From NCBI RefSeq assembly GCF_000177235.2, contig NC_014829.1:2046001-2110000 (forward strand): a DNA stretch of 64,000 nucleotides, in the 5' to 3' direction. The translations under genes and the position numbers were made by a program. The notes beneath the pieces are model-generated. The model saw only the letters and a program-made list of their open reading frames with translations. It made no database searches and was not told where the DNA came from. Position 1 is the stretch's first letter. The number at the start of each line of letters is the position of its first letter. This document shows, piece after piece, positions 19,226 through 28,033 of the stretch. This stretch comes from Evansella cellulosilytica DSM 2522 (GTDB lineage: Bacteria > Bacillota > Bacilli > Bacillales > Salisediminibacteriaceae).

Positions 19226-20494
19226 GTGAACGATCAATTACATAATGCAATACAACTCATAGAAGAAGGTATGTATGAGGAAGGATTACAAAAGTTATCA
19301 GAGATTTCTAAGGAAGCAAATGATGATATCTTAAGAGAAATTTGTGAAATCTATTTCGAATTAGGATTAGTCGATAAGGCGTTAGTACTGTTAGAAGATT
19401 TAATGTTCCGGTATCCAGACCATGGTGAATTGTTTGTATTTGCAGCAGAGTGTTATTCTGAGTTGGGGAAAGAAGATGAAGCAGTAGACATGTTGACAGA
19501 AATACATAAAGATGATCCTGTATTTGTACAAGCACAATTATTGCTTGCAGATATCTATCAAGGACAAGGTTTAGAGGAGGTAGCCGAACAAAAGCTTTTA
19601 CAGGCTGAGAAGGTAGCACCAGAAGAAGCGATATTACTATACGGTATTGGTGAATTTTATTTAGACAGGGGCGAGTATCAACGTTCAATTCCTTACTTTA
19701 AAAAAGTGATTCATGATCATAAGTTAGACGATAGTAATGGTTTAAATCCAGCACTGCGCTTAGCGGAGGCTTTTAGTACTTCTGGTCAATTTGAAGATGC
19801 ACTTACTTATTATGAGAAGGGTTTAAAAGATAAAGAGGATCTAGATGGTATTTTCGGATGGGGATATACAGCACTGCAGCTTGGAGAATATGATGTTGCT
19901 ATAAAGCAATTCGAAAGATTAAAGAACTTAGACGAAAATTATACGACAGTTTATACGTATTTAGGTAAATCCTTAAAGGCAAAAAATAAACTAAAGGAAG
20001 CATTAGAAATTCTCCACGAAGGAATTATGAAGGACGAATATAATGAAGAGTTATACTTAGAAATGGCTAAAGTACAATTTATGATTGGTAATAGAGAAGA
20101 GGGGAAAAGCTTCTTAGAGAAAGTTATAGCTATTAACCCGTCCAATGTTTCTGCTGTAAAAGAGCTTCTCTTATATTTTCATCAAATTGAAGACTATGAA
20201 GGACTCTTACAACTATTGTCATTTCTAGAGGAATACGGAGAATATGATCCTGTTTTCGAAAGGTATAAGGGAAAAGCCTTATATGAAGAAGATGATATTG
20301 CTAAAGCCGTAATAGCATACGAAAATGCCTTACATGATATACAAGAGGATTATGAGCTTATGGAGGAAGCTGCATATGTTTTCCTTGAAGCAGGCCATCG
20401 AGAGAAAGCGATAGCGCTTTTAGAAAAGGTGTTTGCAACTTTCAAAGACAGATTTGACATTGAAGAACGCCTGCAACAGTTAAAAATAGATTAA
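19226..20494 (+). CDS. ypiA: TPR-repeat protein YpiA
   Basis: Cytoplasmic protein of 422 residues made almost wholly of tetratricopeptide repeats, for example EICEIYFELGLVDKALVLLED, ECYSELGKEDEAVDMLTEI and GYTALQLGEYDVAIKQFERL. Such repeats form a scaffold for protein binding; no enzymatic domain is visible. The start is GTG after GAAGGGTGAG. B. subtilis ypiA also follows aroE. Partner unknown. Confidence 0.88.
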   Translation: MNDQLHNAIQLIEEGMYEEGLQKLSEISKEANDDILREICEIYFELGLVDKALVLLEDLMFRYPDHGELFVFAAECYSELGKEDEAVDMLTEIHKDDPVFVQAQLLLADIYQGQGLEEVAEQKLLQAEKVAPEEAILLYGIGEFYLDRGEYQRSIPYFKKVIHDHKLDDSNGLNPALRLAEAFSTSGQFEDALTYYEKGLKDKEDLDGIFGWGYTALQLGEYDVAIKQFERLKNLDENYTTVYTYLGKSLKAKNKLKEALEILHEGIMKDEYNEELYLEMAKVQFMIGNREEGKSFLEKVIAINPSNVSAVKELLLYFHQIEDYEGLLQLLSFLEEYGEYDPVFERYKGKALYEEDDIAKAVIAYENALHDIQEDYELMEEAAYVFLEAGHREKAIALLEKVFATFKDRFDIEERLQQLKID

Positions 20495-20559
20495 AAATGA
20501 TGATAGTTTTTCCCCTCTTATCACATACTATTATTATTATTTGATGAGAGGTGTCTTTT

Positions 20560-21588
20560 ATGAAATTAATGCAAGTGCTTTCTTTACAACCTCAAAAAGA
20601 ATTAGTGGAAAGAGTAAAGTCATTAGGATTAACTTGCAATGCACATTCAAGACAACAGGTAACCGAGGAGTTATCAAAATTACTACTGAATAGAGAAAAA
20701 TTAAAAGAGACTTGGATTAATTTAACACAATCAGAAAAGCATCTGCTCTTACAGATGAGTTATGGAATTTCCTTAGCCTCTTATTCAACGGAATTACTTA
20801 CTAGTTTAAGGCGAGAAGATCAGCATTTGTTTCCGTCTATCCTTCATGGCCTAAAATGTAAAGGCTGGATTTATGAGGGAGAAAACGGACATTTAACGCT
20901 TCCGTTAGAATTGAAAAGGACAATAAAACAATTTACTTTAGAGGAATGGCAAGAGGAGTTCATCATTTTACCTCGTAATAAGAGTCAAGACTATTATGCT
21001 ATTTATGATTTGTTTGAATTTATGGATACTGTTTCGGACTCTAAGGTTCCTTTAACGAAAACAAAGACGATCTATAAAAAACAATTATTAAATATACTAA
21101 AATTGTTGTCAATGGAGGAGACAATTCCTACAGAAAAATGGAGATTTGGATATGGTAGACATTTTAATAGTTATCCGGATTGTTTTTCATTTTTGTATGA
21201 TTTCTGCTTTGATCAAGGTTGGATAGTGGAGGGAGAAAGTCTAACGGTTACTGAAAAATGGAATAGTGGACAAAATACATCCATTAATGAGTTGTTGGAC
21301 CGTATGCTACGAGTATATATTCGTATTTATAGACGCTCAATTCCTCAGCTACCATTCATCGTCGATTTATTAACAAATATGCTCTCCGGTGGAGATGCAA
21401 TAGAAGAGAAGCAATTGATTCATAAAATAAAAGATTACGTTGACCCATATTATTATGATAATCCTAAACAGATTGTTGAAAAAAGAATTGTTAGTATGTT
21501 AAAATATATTCACTTTTTATCTTTAACCGAGATAGATGGTAATTGCTATTTGCAATTGAATGAGAGGTTAATGATGAGAACTAAATAA
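20560..21588 (+). CDS. Conserved protein of unknown function, 342 residues
   Basis: No family recognised with certainty. It is predicted soluble, rich in helices, with segments such as LTQSEKHLLLQMSYG and FPSILHGLKCKGWIYEGENG that look like winged-helix units, distantly recalling the helicase-associated domains found in some Bacillus proteins. No nuclease, helicase or transferase motif is visible. The ATG at 20560 follows GAGAGGTG by seven bases; a GTG at 20551 lies within that ribosome site. It is transcribed with ypiA and ypiB but has no counterpart at this place in B. subtilis. Confidence 0.7.
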   Translation: MKLMQVLSLQPQKELVERVKSLGLTCNAHSRQQVTEELSKLLLNREKLKETWINLTQSEKHLLLQMSYGISLASYSTELLTSLRREDQHLFPSILHGLKCKGWIYEGENGHLTLPLELKRTIKQFTLEEWQEEFIILPRNKSQDYYAIYDLFEFMDTVSDSKVPLTKTKTIYKKQLLNILKLLSMEETIPTEKWRFGYGRHFNSYPDCFSFLYDFCFDQGWIVEGESLTVTEKWNSGQNTSINELLDRMLRVYIRIYRRSIPQLPFIVDLLTNMLSGGDAIEEKQLIHKIKDYVDPYYYDNPKQIVEKRIVSMLKYIHFLSLTEIDGNCYLQLNERLMMRTK

Positions 21589-21753
21589 TGTTTTCTTGAA
21601 AAAATTTAGAAGATACATTTATTTTAAAGGATTTTTCGATAACGTAGAGAATATATTAAATAATAAAGAGATCATGAATGTGTCTTAATCGTCACACTCA
21701 ACGTAGATTGTCTTCCTCGTAAAGTGACAATAACAATGAGGGAGGGAAACTTG

Positions 21754-22299
21754 ATGAACAATCCTGTTCCTGTAATGGAAAAACGCGACTTTTTGAAGTG
21801 GTTTTTGGATCAGTATCAGCTTAAACGTAGAGAGTGTGCTTGGTTATTGAATTTTTTGATGAGTGACGATATTTTAATGGAGCGTGTACATTTTGTGGAA
21901 CAGGCGGAATATTGTCCGAAAGCATTAATGATTTCCGCAAATGATGTGGATAGTGTTCCTTTTGCTTTTCACAAAAATCAGCACGTGACGATGGATGCAG
22001 AAAAGTCCTTTCATGACATTAGACTTAATCGCACGGAAGATATTTATGTTCAACTCAATTTCAAGGAAAAACAGCAAGTTCCTCAGTACGTAGCCGTATT
22101 AGAGGAAAACCCATACCTTCCTATAAATAAAGAGGAAGCTAATGTGGATAGCTTATTAGCTGAAATCGTACTGGAACAGTCGATTAAGTCATATCGTTTA
22201 AGTCTTTTAGAAGGGGAGATTGATCAAGCGTTAATTAGGGGAGACGAAAAGGCCTTTCATGAATTAGTAGAACAATATCATGCTTTAAAAGCCCTTTAA
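21754..22299 (+). CDS. ypiB: UPF0302 protein YpiB
   Basis: A 181-residue conserved Firmicutes protein of the UPF0302 family. Seen: KRDFLKWFLDQYQLKRRECAWLL near the start, FVEQAEYCPKALMIS, and the C-terminal stretch DQALIRGDEKAFHELVEQYHAL, which is the IDEAL domain-like motif found in several Bacillus proteins. The ATG at 21754 follows GAGGGAGGG; the in-frame ATG at 21724 has no ribosome site. B. subtilis YpiB has been linked to control of quinol:cytochrome c reductase and LPS-like protein turnover, consistent with its position before ypiF-qcrABC, but no mechanism is visible here. Confidence 0.87.
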   Translation: MNNPVPVMEKRDFLKWFLDQYQLKRRECAWLLNFLMSDDILMERVHFVEQAEYCPKALMISANDVDSVPFAFHKNQHVTMDAEKSFHDIRLNRTEDIYVQLNFKEKQQVPQYVAVLEENPYLPINKEEANVDSLLAEIVLEQSIKSYRLSLLEGEIDQALIRGDEKAFHELVEQYHALKAL

Positions 22300-22312
22300 G
22301 GGCTTTTCTTTT
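22287..22312 (+). terminator. Terminator overlapping the ypiB stop
   Basis: AAAAGCCC / GGGCTTTT around a five-base loop that contains the ypiB stop codon, followed by CTTTT. It separates ypiB from ypiF-qcr. Confidence 0.8.
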
Positions 22313-22784
22313 GTAAAATAATCATGTATAGGTTATCTCAACTTTGAAAACTGTCTTTCGTAAAATTTCCTCTTCGCTTCTATTTTAAGTTAACATCGCA
22401 TCATGGTGCTAATCGTGTCTCCGCTATCTTTCTAAGCATTGTTTTCCTTGTCTGTGAGACAGGAAGTTATCTTTTTAACTACCTAAAAAGTGTTAGTAAT
22501 TTAAAGACAGAAGTCTCGTATGGTAATACATATTGTAAAGCTACTAGTTCAAATAGGCTCTGTAAAAGGCTAGTGTTTATATTGACAAAGGGGGAGAAGC
22601 CTTTCGGAATAGCGGTAACTGAAGACATGCAGGGCGGATTGATGGCAATGGCTCCGTTCGTTTCATGTAGGGAAGCAAAGCCTGCGGCACCAAGCTGTGA
22701 AAATCAATAACATAGTTTAACATAACCTATCAAAAATTAGTATAATGAAGCACCAATTGATCAAAAGTAAAGGGGAGAGATTTT
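22313..22784. other. Gene-free stretch between ypiB and ypiF
   Basis: No supported reading frame. Its second half holds a degenerate repeat copy (listed separately at 22580-22720). The first half is AT-rich without clear hairpins; a block CTTGTCTGTGAGACAGGAAG at about 22450 contains the short inverted repeat CTGT/ACAG. Confidence 0.4.
22580..22720. repeat. Intergenic palindromic repeat, copy R2, inverted and degenerate
   Basis: On the minus strand it reads TTGATTTTCACAGCTTGGTG and onward, aligning with the start of copy R1 (GTTGATTTTCGC), and ends at ATTGACAAAGG. The 13-17 bases outside the element (TATGTTAAACTNTGT on both) also match the DNA outside R1. Interior poorly conserved. Confidence 0.5.
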
Positions 22785-23264
22785 TTGAAGTGGACAACTA
22801 GTCACATAGATACTTATTTAAATGCAAAAGAATATGTAGATACTGCAATAATCCCACTAATTCCTATTGAGTGGAGGAGTGACTTAAAGGGTAAGGTTTC
22901 TATGGCAGAATTTACAACATTAATTGTAGAGGAATTAGAGAGGCAATTTAAAGGAAGGGTGTTCCAAATATTACCTTTTACATATTTGTCAGAAGAAAGT
23001 GAGGAAGAAAGAGTTGCTAGGTTAAAAAAGTGGGATCAACACCTTTATTCCGGTGGGTTTAAGCATGTAGTTTATATCACTGCTGATGGAGAATGGAAGA
23101 AAGTAGAGAAGGAACTTCCTGATATGCTCATTTGGTTACCCTCTCTCTCTTTAGAAAATATGGATGAATCATACGCTAAAGAAATTATTGGGCAACAGAT
23201 GAAACAGCTATTACCACTGATTACAAATAAGTGGCAAGAAGAGCCGCAAGAACGAGAGATATAA
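22785..23264 (+). CDS. ypiF: YpiF family protein (DUF2487)
   Basis: A 159-residue cytoplasmic protein conserved immediately before qcrA in Bacilli. Seen: WTTSHIDTYLNAKEYVDTAIIPLIPI at the N-terminus, LIVEELERQFKGRVFQILPFTYL, and EKELPDMLIWLPSLSLENMD. It has no signal peptide or membrane segment. The start is TTG at 22785, six bases after AGGGGAGAGA. Function unknown; its constant linkage suggests a role in assembly or control of the bc complex. A promoter for qcrA follows it. Confidence 0.85.
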   Translation: MKWTTSHIDTYLNAKEYVDTAIIPLIPIEWRSDLKGKVSMAEFTTLIVEELERQFKGRVFQILPFTYLSEESEEERVARLKKWDQHLYSGGFKHVVYITADGEWKKVEKELPDMLIWLPSLSLENMDESYAKEIIGQQMKQLLPLITNKWQEEPQEREI

Positions 23265-23301
23265 TTGTGAAAAATAATCTTCACTCTTAGGTACTGTATT
23301 G

Positions 23302-23331
23302 TTGACATTACTAGAAATTTTGGGCTATCAT
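23302..23331 (+). promoter_or_regulatory. Sigma-A-type promoter before qcrA
   Basis: Perfect TTGACA at 23302-23307, 18-base spacer, TATCAT at 23326-23331, 65 bases before the qcrA start. Confidence 0.7.
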
Positions 23332-23395
23332 GAGTATGTCTTAGTATGTTATTTTGTGGTGTCAACTTAGTAATGAATGTGAGGAGGGAAAATTC

Positions 23396-23902
23396 GTGAG
23401 CGAGAAAGAACATAAAGTTTCTAGACGTCAATTCTTATCGTATGCATTAATGGGTGTCGGCGGTTTTATGGCTGCTGCTACAGTTAGCCCGATGGTTCGT
23501 TTCGCACTAGATCCTGCTCTAGATGCAGGTGGTGATACTGAGTTTGTAAATGTTGCTACAGTAGATGAATTGACAGAGGAACCGCAACGCTTTGATTTCA
23601 AAGTAGAAGTTGAAGACGCTTGGTATACTTCCGAGCAATCAAGAACAGCTTGGATTTATAAAGAGGGAGACAAAGTCATTGCCCTTTCACCTGTATGTAC
23701 CCACTTAGGTTGTACGGTTAACTGGGATACAAATGAAGATCACCCAAACCAATTTTTCTGCCCTTGTCATTTAGGTCGTTTTGAGAAGAGTGGTCAAAAT
23801 GTTGCAAATACACCACCAACTAGACCATTGGACTTATATGACACTAAACTAGAGGATGGAAATGTTTTATTAGGTGGTACAATACAACGTAGGACTGTAT
23901 AA
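23396..23902 (+). CDS. qcrA: Menaquinol:cytochrome c reductase Rieske iron-sulfur subunit
   Basis: Carries electrons from menaquinol to the c-type heme. The 168-residue protein has an N-terminal SRRQFLSYALMGVGG twin-arginine-like membrane anchor and the Rieske 2Fe-2S motifs CTHLGC and CPCHLGRF. The GTG at 23396 follows GGAGGGAA; the upstream in-frame ATG lies within the promoter leader and lacks a ribosome site. First gene of qcrABC. Confidence 0.96.
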   Translation: MSEKEHKVSRRQFLSYALMGVGGFMAAATVSPMVRFALDPALDAGGDTEFVNVATVDELTEEPQRFDFKVEVEDAWYTSEQSRTAWIYKEGDKVIALSPVCTHLGCTVNWDTNEDHPNQFFCPCHLGRFEKSGQNVANTPPTRPLDLYDTKLEDGNVLLGGTIQRRTV

Positions 23903-23924
23903 AGTTGTTTGAAGGGGGGCGTAA

Positions 23925-24599
23925 ATGATGCTACAAAAAATTTATGATTGGATAGATGAGCGATTAGATATTACTCCAATGTGGCGTGATATTGCAGATC
24001 ATGAAGTACCTGAACATGTTAATCCAGCTCATCATTTTTCCGCATTTGTATATTGTTTTGGTGGTTTAACATTTTTTGTTACTGTAATCCAAATCTTATC
24101 GGGTATGTTCTTAACCATGTATTACGTACCAGATATTATTCATGCATATGAATCGGTGTACTTTTTGCAAAATGAAGTAACACATGGCGTAATTGTTCGT
24201 GGGATGCACCATTGGGGCGCGAGTTTAGTTATTGTTATGATGTTTCTTCATACTTTAAGAGTTTTCTTTACAGGATCTTATAAAAAACCTAGAGAATTAA
24301 ACTGGGTTGTTGGTGTACTTATTTTCTTTGTTATGTTGGGATTAGGATTTACTGGTTACTTACTACCGTGGGATATGAAAGCTTACTTTGCGACAGTAGT
24401 AGGATTAGAAATTGCTGAAAGCGCACCAGTTGTTGGTGGTTTCGCAAAAGCATTATTAGCTGGTGGAGAAATAATTGGGGCCCAAACATTAACGCGTTTC
24501 TTTGCGATTCATGTATTTTTCTTACCTGGAGCTTTACTAGGGCTACTAGGAGCGCATTTCTACATGATTCGTAAGCAAGGTATTTCTGGACCGTTGTAA
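23925..24599 (+). CDS. qcrB: Cytochrome b subunit of bc complex
   Basis: Membrane cytochrome b6-like subunit of 224 residues with four hydrophobic helices. Heme-ligand histidines lie in IVRGMHHWGASLVIVMMFLHTLRVF and RFFAIHVFFLPGALLGLLGAHFYM; GYLLPWDMKAY lies between. It corresponds to the N-terminal half of mitochondrial cytochrome b, the C-terminal half being part of QcrC, as in other Bacillus. GGGGGGCG precedes the ATG. Confidence 0.96.
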   Translation: MMLQKIYDWIDERLDITPMWRDIADHEVPEHVNPAHHFSAFVYCFGGLTFFVTVIQILSGMFLTMYYVPDIIHAYESVYFLQNEVTHGVIVRGMHHWGASLVIVMMFLHTLRVFFTGSYKKPRELNWVVGVLIFFVMLGLGFTGYLLPWDMKAYFATVVGLEIAESAPVVGGFAKALLAGGEIIGAQTLTRFFAIHVFFLPGALLGLLGAHFYMIRKQGISGPL

Positions 24600-24631
24600 A
24601 CGGAAAAGAAATTTGAAAAGGAGGGAAAGCT

Positions 24632-25423
24632 ATGCATCGCGGGAAAGGTATGAAATTCGTCGGGGATTCCCGAGTTAAAGCGAAAGAGCATCGAATGAAA
24701 AACATACCAAAAGATTATTCCGAGTACCCAGGTAAAACAGAGGCTTTTTGGCCTAACTTCTTACTTCGCGAATGGATGGTTGGGGCCGTCTTTTTAGTGG
24801 GGTATTTATGTTTAACTGTTGCTCACCCTGCGCCATTAGAGCGTATGGCAGATCCAACAGATTCAGGCTACATACCATTACCTGATTGGTATTTCTTATT
24901 TTTGTATCAATTGTTAAAATATGAGTTTGCAGCAGGACCTTATACAGTAATTGGTGCTGTTGTAATTCCTGGTATCGCCTTTGGTGCACTTTTATTAGCT
25001 CCATGGCTTGATACAGGTCCTGAGCGTCGGCCGATAAAACGTCCAATTGCTAGTGGGATTATGTTATTAGCAGTTGTATCTATCATTTTCCTAACATGGG
25101 AGTCTGTTGATGAACATGATTGGGAAGCGGCAGCACAGCAAGGTGCTATAGTAGAAGATGTTGAAGTAGATACTGAATCAGAAGCTTATGCAATTTACCA
25201 AACCCAGGACTCCTGTATTGGTTGTCATGGGGGAGATATGTTAGGTGGAGCTGCTGGTCCAAACCTCTTCCAAGGAGATTACTCTAAAGAAGAAGTGTAC
25301 GATATCATTAAGTATGGTATAGAGGGTACCGCTATGCCAGGTGATAACTTCACAGGAACTGATGAAGAGCTGGAAATATTATCAGCATTTATTGCAAATG
25401 ATGGTCAAGATCCTGAAGAGTAA
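24632..25423 (+). CDS. qcrC: Cytochrome b/c subunit of bc complex
   Basis: The first 155 residues resemble subunit IV of b6f complexes, with three hydrophobic helices and PLPDWYFLFLYQLLKY in the quinol-site region. The rest is a cytochrome c domain with the heme attachment site CIGCH at 195-199 and the axial ligand methionine probably in GTAMPG. Length 263. The linker between helices and heme domain is acidic (VEDVEVDTESEAY). The operon ends with a strong terminator. Confidence 0.95.
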   Translation: MHRGKGMKFVGDSRVKAKEHRMKNIPKDYSEYPGKTEAFWPNFLLREWMVGAVFLVGYLCLTVAHPAPLERMADPTDSGYIPLPDWYFLFLYQLLKYEFAAGPYTVIGAVVIPGIAFGALLLAPWLDTGPERRPIKRPIASGIMLLAVVSIIFLTWESVDEHDWEAAAQQGAIVEDVEVDTESEAYAIYQTQDSCIGCHGGDMLGGAAGPNLFQGDYSKEEVYDIIKYGIEGTAMPGDNFTGTDEELEILSAFIANDGQDPEE

Positions 25424-25429
25424 GTTTTT

Positions 25430-25463
25430 AAAAGCTGACTGATTAAGTTCGGTCAGCTTTTTT
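25430..25463 (+). terminator. Terminator after qcrC
   Basis: AAAAGCTGAC / GGTCAGCTTTTTT stem with an 11-base loop and T run. Confidence 0.88.
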
Positions 25464-25506
25464 GAAAATTTTTTTTAATATAAAATGAAAATAAGGGACG
25501 TTGCAC

Positions 25507-26100
25507 ATGCTACAACTATTTTTACAGCTGTTGAGGGAAAAATCTTTTTTATGGTTACTGTTATTAATTAATATTGTTGGTACTATATACGGATATATTT
25601 GGTATGGTGGTCAACTAGCACAAACACCAACGATATTTTTACCGTTCGTACCAGATAGCCCTACCGCAAGTTTATTTTTTTGCTTAGTTTTAATAGCATT
25701 TTTGTTAGGGAAAAATTGGCCGCTAATGGAGGCTTTAGCCTCTGTTACTTTAGTCAAATACGGTATATGGGCCGTTGTTATGATTTTAGCCGCTGCTATC
25801 GCAGGGGATACATTACATTGGACACAATACATGCTTATTTGTTCACACCTTGGAATGGCTGTACAAGGGTTGCTTTACGTGCCATACTATCGTATTAAAG
25901 CTTGGCATCTCATTGTAGTCGCAGTCTGGACACTGCATAATGATTTTATTGATTACATATATGGAATGCACCCTTGGGTTTCTAGCTCAATATATCAATA
26001 TATAAGGGAAATAGGATATTTTACTTTTTGGTTAAGTATTTTTAGTTTATTAATCGTATATTTACTGAACAAAAATTTGAAGAAAAAAAATCTTTCATAA
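25507..26100 (+). CDS. ypjA: Membrane protein YpjA (DUF1405)
   Basis: About 197 residues with five or six hydrophobic helices (for example LLLINIVGTIYGYIWYGGQL and LFFCLVLIAFLLGKNW). Short histidine-bearing loops DTLHWTQYMLICSHLGM and LHNDFIDYIYGMHPW are conserved in the family. Follows qcrC as in B. subtilis. ATG at 25507 with AGGGA eight bases before it; an in-frame TTG at 25501 is the alternative. Function unknown. Confidence 0.85.
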   Translation: MLQLFLQLLREKSFLWLLLLINIVGTIYGYIWYGGQLAQTPTIFLPFVPDSPTASLFFCLVLIAFLLGKNWPLMEALASVTLVKYGIWAVVMILAAAIAGDTLHWTQYMLICSHLGMAVQGLLYVPYYRIKAWHLIVVAVWTLHNDFIDYIYGMHPWVSSSIYQYIREIGYFTFWLSIFSLLIVYLLNKNLKKKNLS

Positions 26101-26164
26101 TCTTTCAGGTCTACTCCTGTCCAATTGCTCATACGATGAAGTATGAACTAGAGGAGGGACAGGC

Positions 26165-26992
26165 ATGGCTGAAAGATTATTTAAAATATTCTTGGTTCTT
26201 TCGATATTTATTATTTTGCCTATACAAATAGGAACTGCAGAACAGACAGGTACTCAAGAAAAAAAAGATCTGTGGCGGGAATTAAATCATACTAGTGACT
26301 CTATTTTACGAAACGTAAAAGAAGGGAACTATGATGATGCAAAAGAGTTGCTTAACCGTTTTTCAGATGATTTCTTATCTATCCGTGCTGCAGATGAAAA
26401 CTTAACGATGAGAGAGCTGCAAGTTATTACTTCTGTGTATGACGAAGTAAATGAAGCAGTTGTTAGTGTATCGTTGCCACATAAAGATAGAGTGGAAAAA
26501 GCATCTAAATTAAGGCTATTAGTCGATGTATATGATGCACCACATGAAATGCTATGGGAGAGAACGAGAAGTTCCCTTATAACACCAATTAGTAATATGA
26601 AAAGTGCGGTTGAAGCTGGCAACAATACTAAATTTCAAAATGACTTAAATGCATTTATTAATAGTTATGAAACAGTCCGTCCTGCATGGTCGATTAGTTT
26701 AGAAGATGAAAACTATGAAATGATAGAAGCACAAATAAAATATTTACAGCATTTGCGTGGAAACTTTCAAAATGATAAGGAAATTTTGGAGCATTTAGAT
26801 AGAATGGAAGCACAGTTAAATAAGATTTATGATGGTACAAAAGAAGATACTTCTGATCCATCCTTAATTTGGGTCATGTTAACAATTGGTGGTGCGATCG
26901 TCCTTTCTTTAACATATACTGGTTGGAAAAAGTATAAAGGGGAAAAAGAAAGGGAAAAACAACGTAGGAGAGATCGGCGTCGTCTCCGTTAA
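26165..26992 (+). CDS. ypjB: Sporulation protein YpjB
   Basis: A 275-residue membrane-anchored protein. It has an N-terminal signal-type hydrophobic segment (about residues 8-24), a long helical outer domain, one transmembrane helix near the C-terminus (LIWVMLTIGGAIVLSLTYTGW) and a highly basic tail rich in RR and RD. GAGGAGGGAC precedes the ATG. B. subtilis YpjB is a sporulation-associated protein; the precise role is not known. Confidence 0.85.
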   Translation: MAERLFKIFLVLSIFIILPIQIGTAEQTGTQEKKDLWRELNHTSDSILRNVKEGNYDDAKELLNRFSDDFLSIRAADENLTMRELQVITSVYDEVNEAVVSVSLPHKDRVEKASKLRLLVDVYDAPHEMLWERTRSSLITPISNMKSAVEAGNNTKFQNDLNAFINSYETVRPAWSISLEDENYEMIEAQIKYLQHLRGNFQNDKEILEHLDRMEAQLNKIYDGTKEDTSDPSLIWVMLTIGGAIVLSLTYTGWKKYKGEKEREKQRRRDRRRLR

Positions 26993-27077
26993 TGCATTGT
27001 CGTTGACACAAAATAGCGGGTTGATTAAAATTAAAATATACTACTAACTAGAGTATTTCATTAAAGGGGTGAGTAAT

Positions 27078-27767
27078 ATGTTTGAATCAATAGGAGCTTA
27101 TTTCATTTACCTTGCAGTGCTTATGATAATCCCTTTATGGGCACAATCCAAAGTGAAGAGTGCTTATAGGAAATATTCCCAAGTTGCTTCCTCTTCCGGC
27201 ATGACTGGAGCTCAAGTTGCAAGAAAAATCTTAAATGATAATGGATTATATGATGTTACAGTTGAACCTGTAAAAGGACAGTTAACTGACCACTATGATC
27301 CGAGAAAAAAGGTAGTCAGACTGTCAGAACACAATTATTATGGTAATTCTGTTGCAGGCGCAGCAGTAGCTGCTCATGAAGTTGGCCATGCTATGCAAGA
27401 CTACGAGGGTTACGCCTTTTTACGCTTTCGTCATGCATTAGTCCCAGTAGCAAACTTCGGATCCAATACAGCTATTTTCATTATTATTGCTGGTTTTTTA
27501 ATGACCATTCCTCAACTCGTATTACTAGGAATCGTATTTATGTCCGCTGCTGTTTTATTTCAGCTTGTAACATTACCGGTTGAGTTCAATGCCTCCAACC
27601 GTGCAATGGAACAAGTCGTCTCAGCAGGAGTTATACGTAATAATGAAGAGAGAGAAACAAAAAAGGTATTAGACGCCGCAGCATTAACCTATGTTGCTGC
27701 CGCATTAGTAGCAGTAATAGAATTAGCTCGATTTGTTCTCATGTTCCTAGCAATGAACAGAGATTAA
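27078..27767 (+). CDS. Membrane zinc metallopeptidase, YugP type
   Basis: A 229-residue membrane protein of the DUF232/YugP neutral metallopeptidase family. HEVGH at 100-104 supplies two zinc ligands, and hydrophobic helices flank it (residues 8-22, about 130-175, about 205-225). GMTGAQVARKILNDNGL near residue 41 is a family signature. The ATG at 27078 follows AAAGGGGTGA; the GTG at 27069 falls in that site. It occupies a position not filled in B. subtilis 168, where yugP is elsewhere. A terminator follows. Confidence 0.88.
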   Translation: MFESIGAYFIYLAVLMIIPLWAQSKVKSAYRKYSQVASSSGMTGAQVARKILNDNGLYDVTVEPVKGQLTDHYDPRKKVVRLSEHNYYGNSVAGAAVAAHEVGHAMQDYEGYAFLRFRHALVPVANFGSNTAIFIIIAGFLMTIPQLVLLGIVFMSAAVLFQLVTLPVEFNASNRAMEQVVSAGVIRNNEERETKKVLDAAALTYVAAALVAVIELARFVLMFLAMNRD

Positions 27768-27777
27768 TAATAATACG

Positions 27778-27810
27778 AAAAAGCCTCAGCACATTGCGAG
27801 GCTTTTTGTT
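27778..27810 (+). terminator. Terminator after the metallopeptidase gene
   Basis: AAAAAGCCTC / GAGGCTTTTT with a ten-base loop, then GTTTT. Confidence 0.88.
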
Positions 27811-27933
27811 TTGGGTAACTGTAGTGGTTTACTTGACAATGAATGGTACATTGATTAGTTCTAGTAAGAGGTTGTGGTGCCATCGATGTAGCTACTACTT
27901 CAAAGACATGGGCACCAACCCTTCACGGCATTT

Positions 27934-27981
27934 AAGAAAAACTAAAAACGAGCTTCACCAAGCTCGCTATAAGTTTTTCTT
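27934..27981 (-). terminator. Terminator for the minus-strand ypjC
   Basis: On the minus strand CGAGCTT-type arms (AGCGAGCTTggtgaAGCTCG) are followed by TTTTTAGTTTTT; an outer AAGAAAAACT/AGTTTTTCTT pair makes the region nearly symmetrical, so it may work both ways. Confidence 0.75.
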
Positions 27982-28033
27982 ATATCTCACTTTTTCCACC
28001 CCGATCAGATAGGGTATGTTTAGCTTATATTCT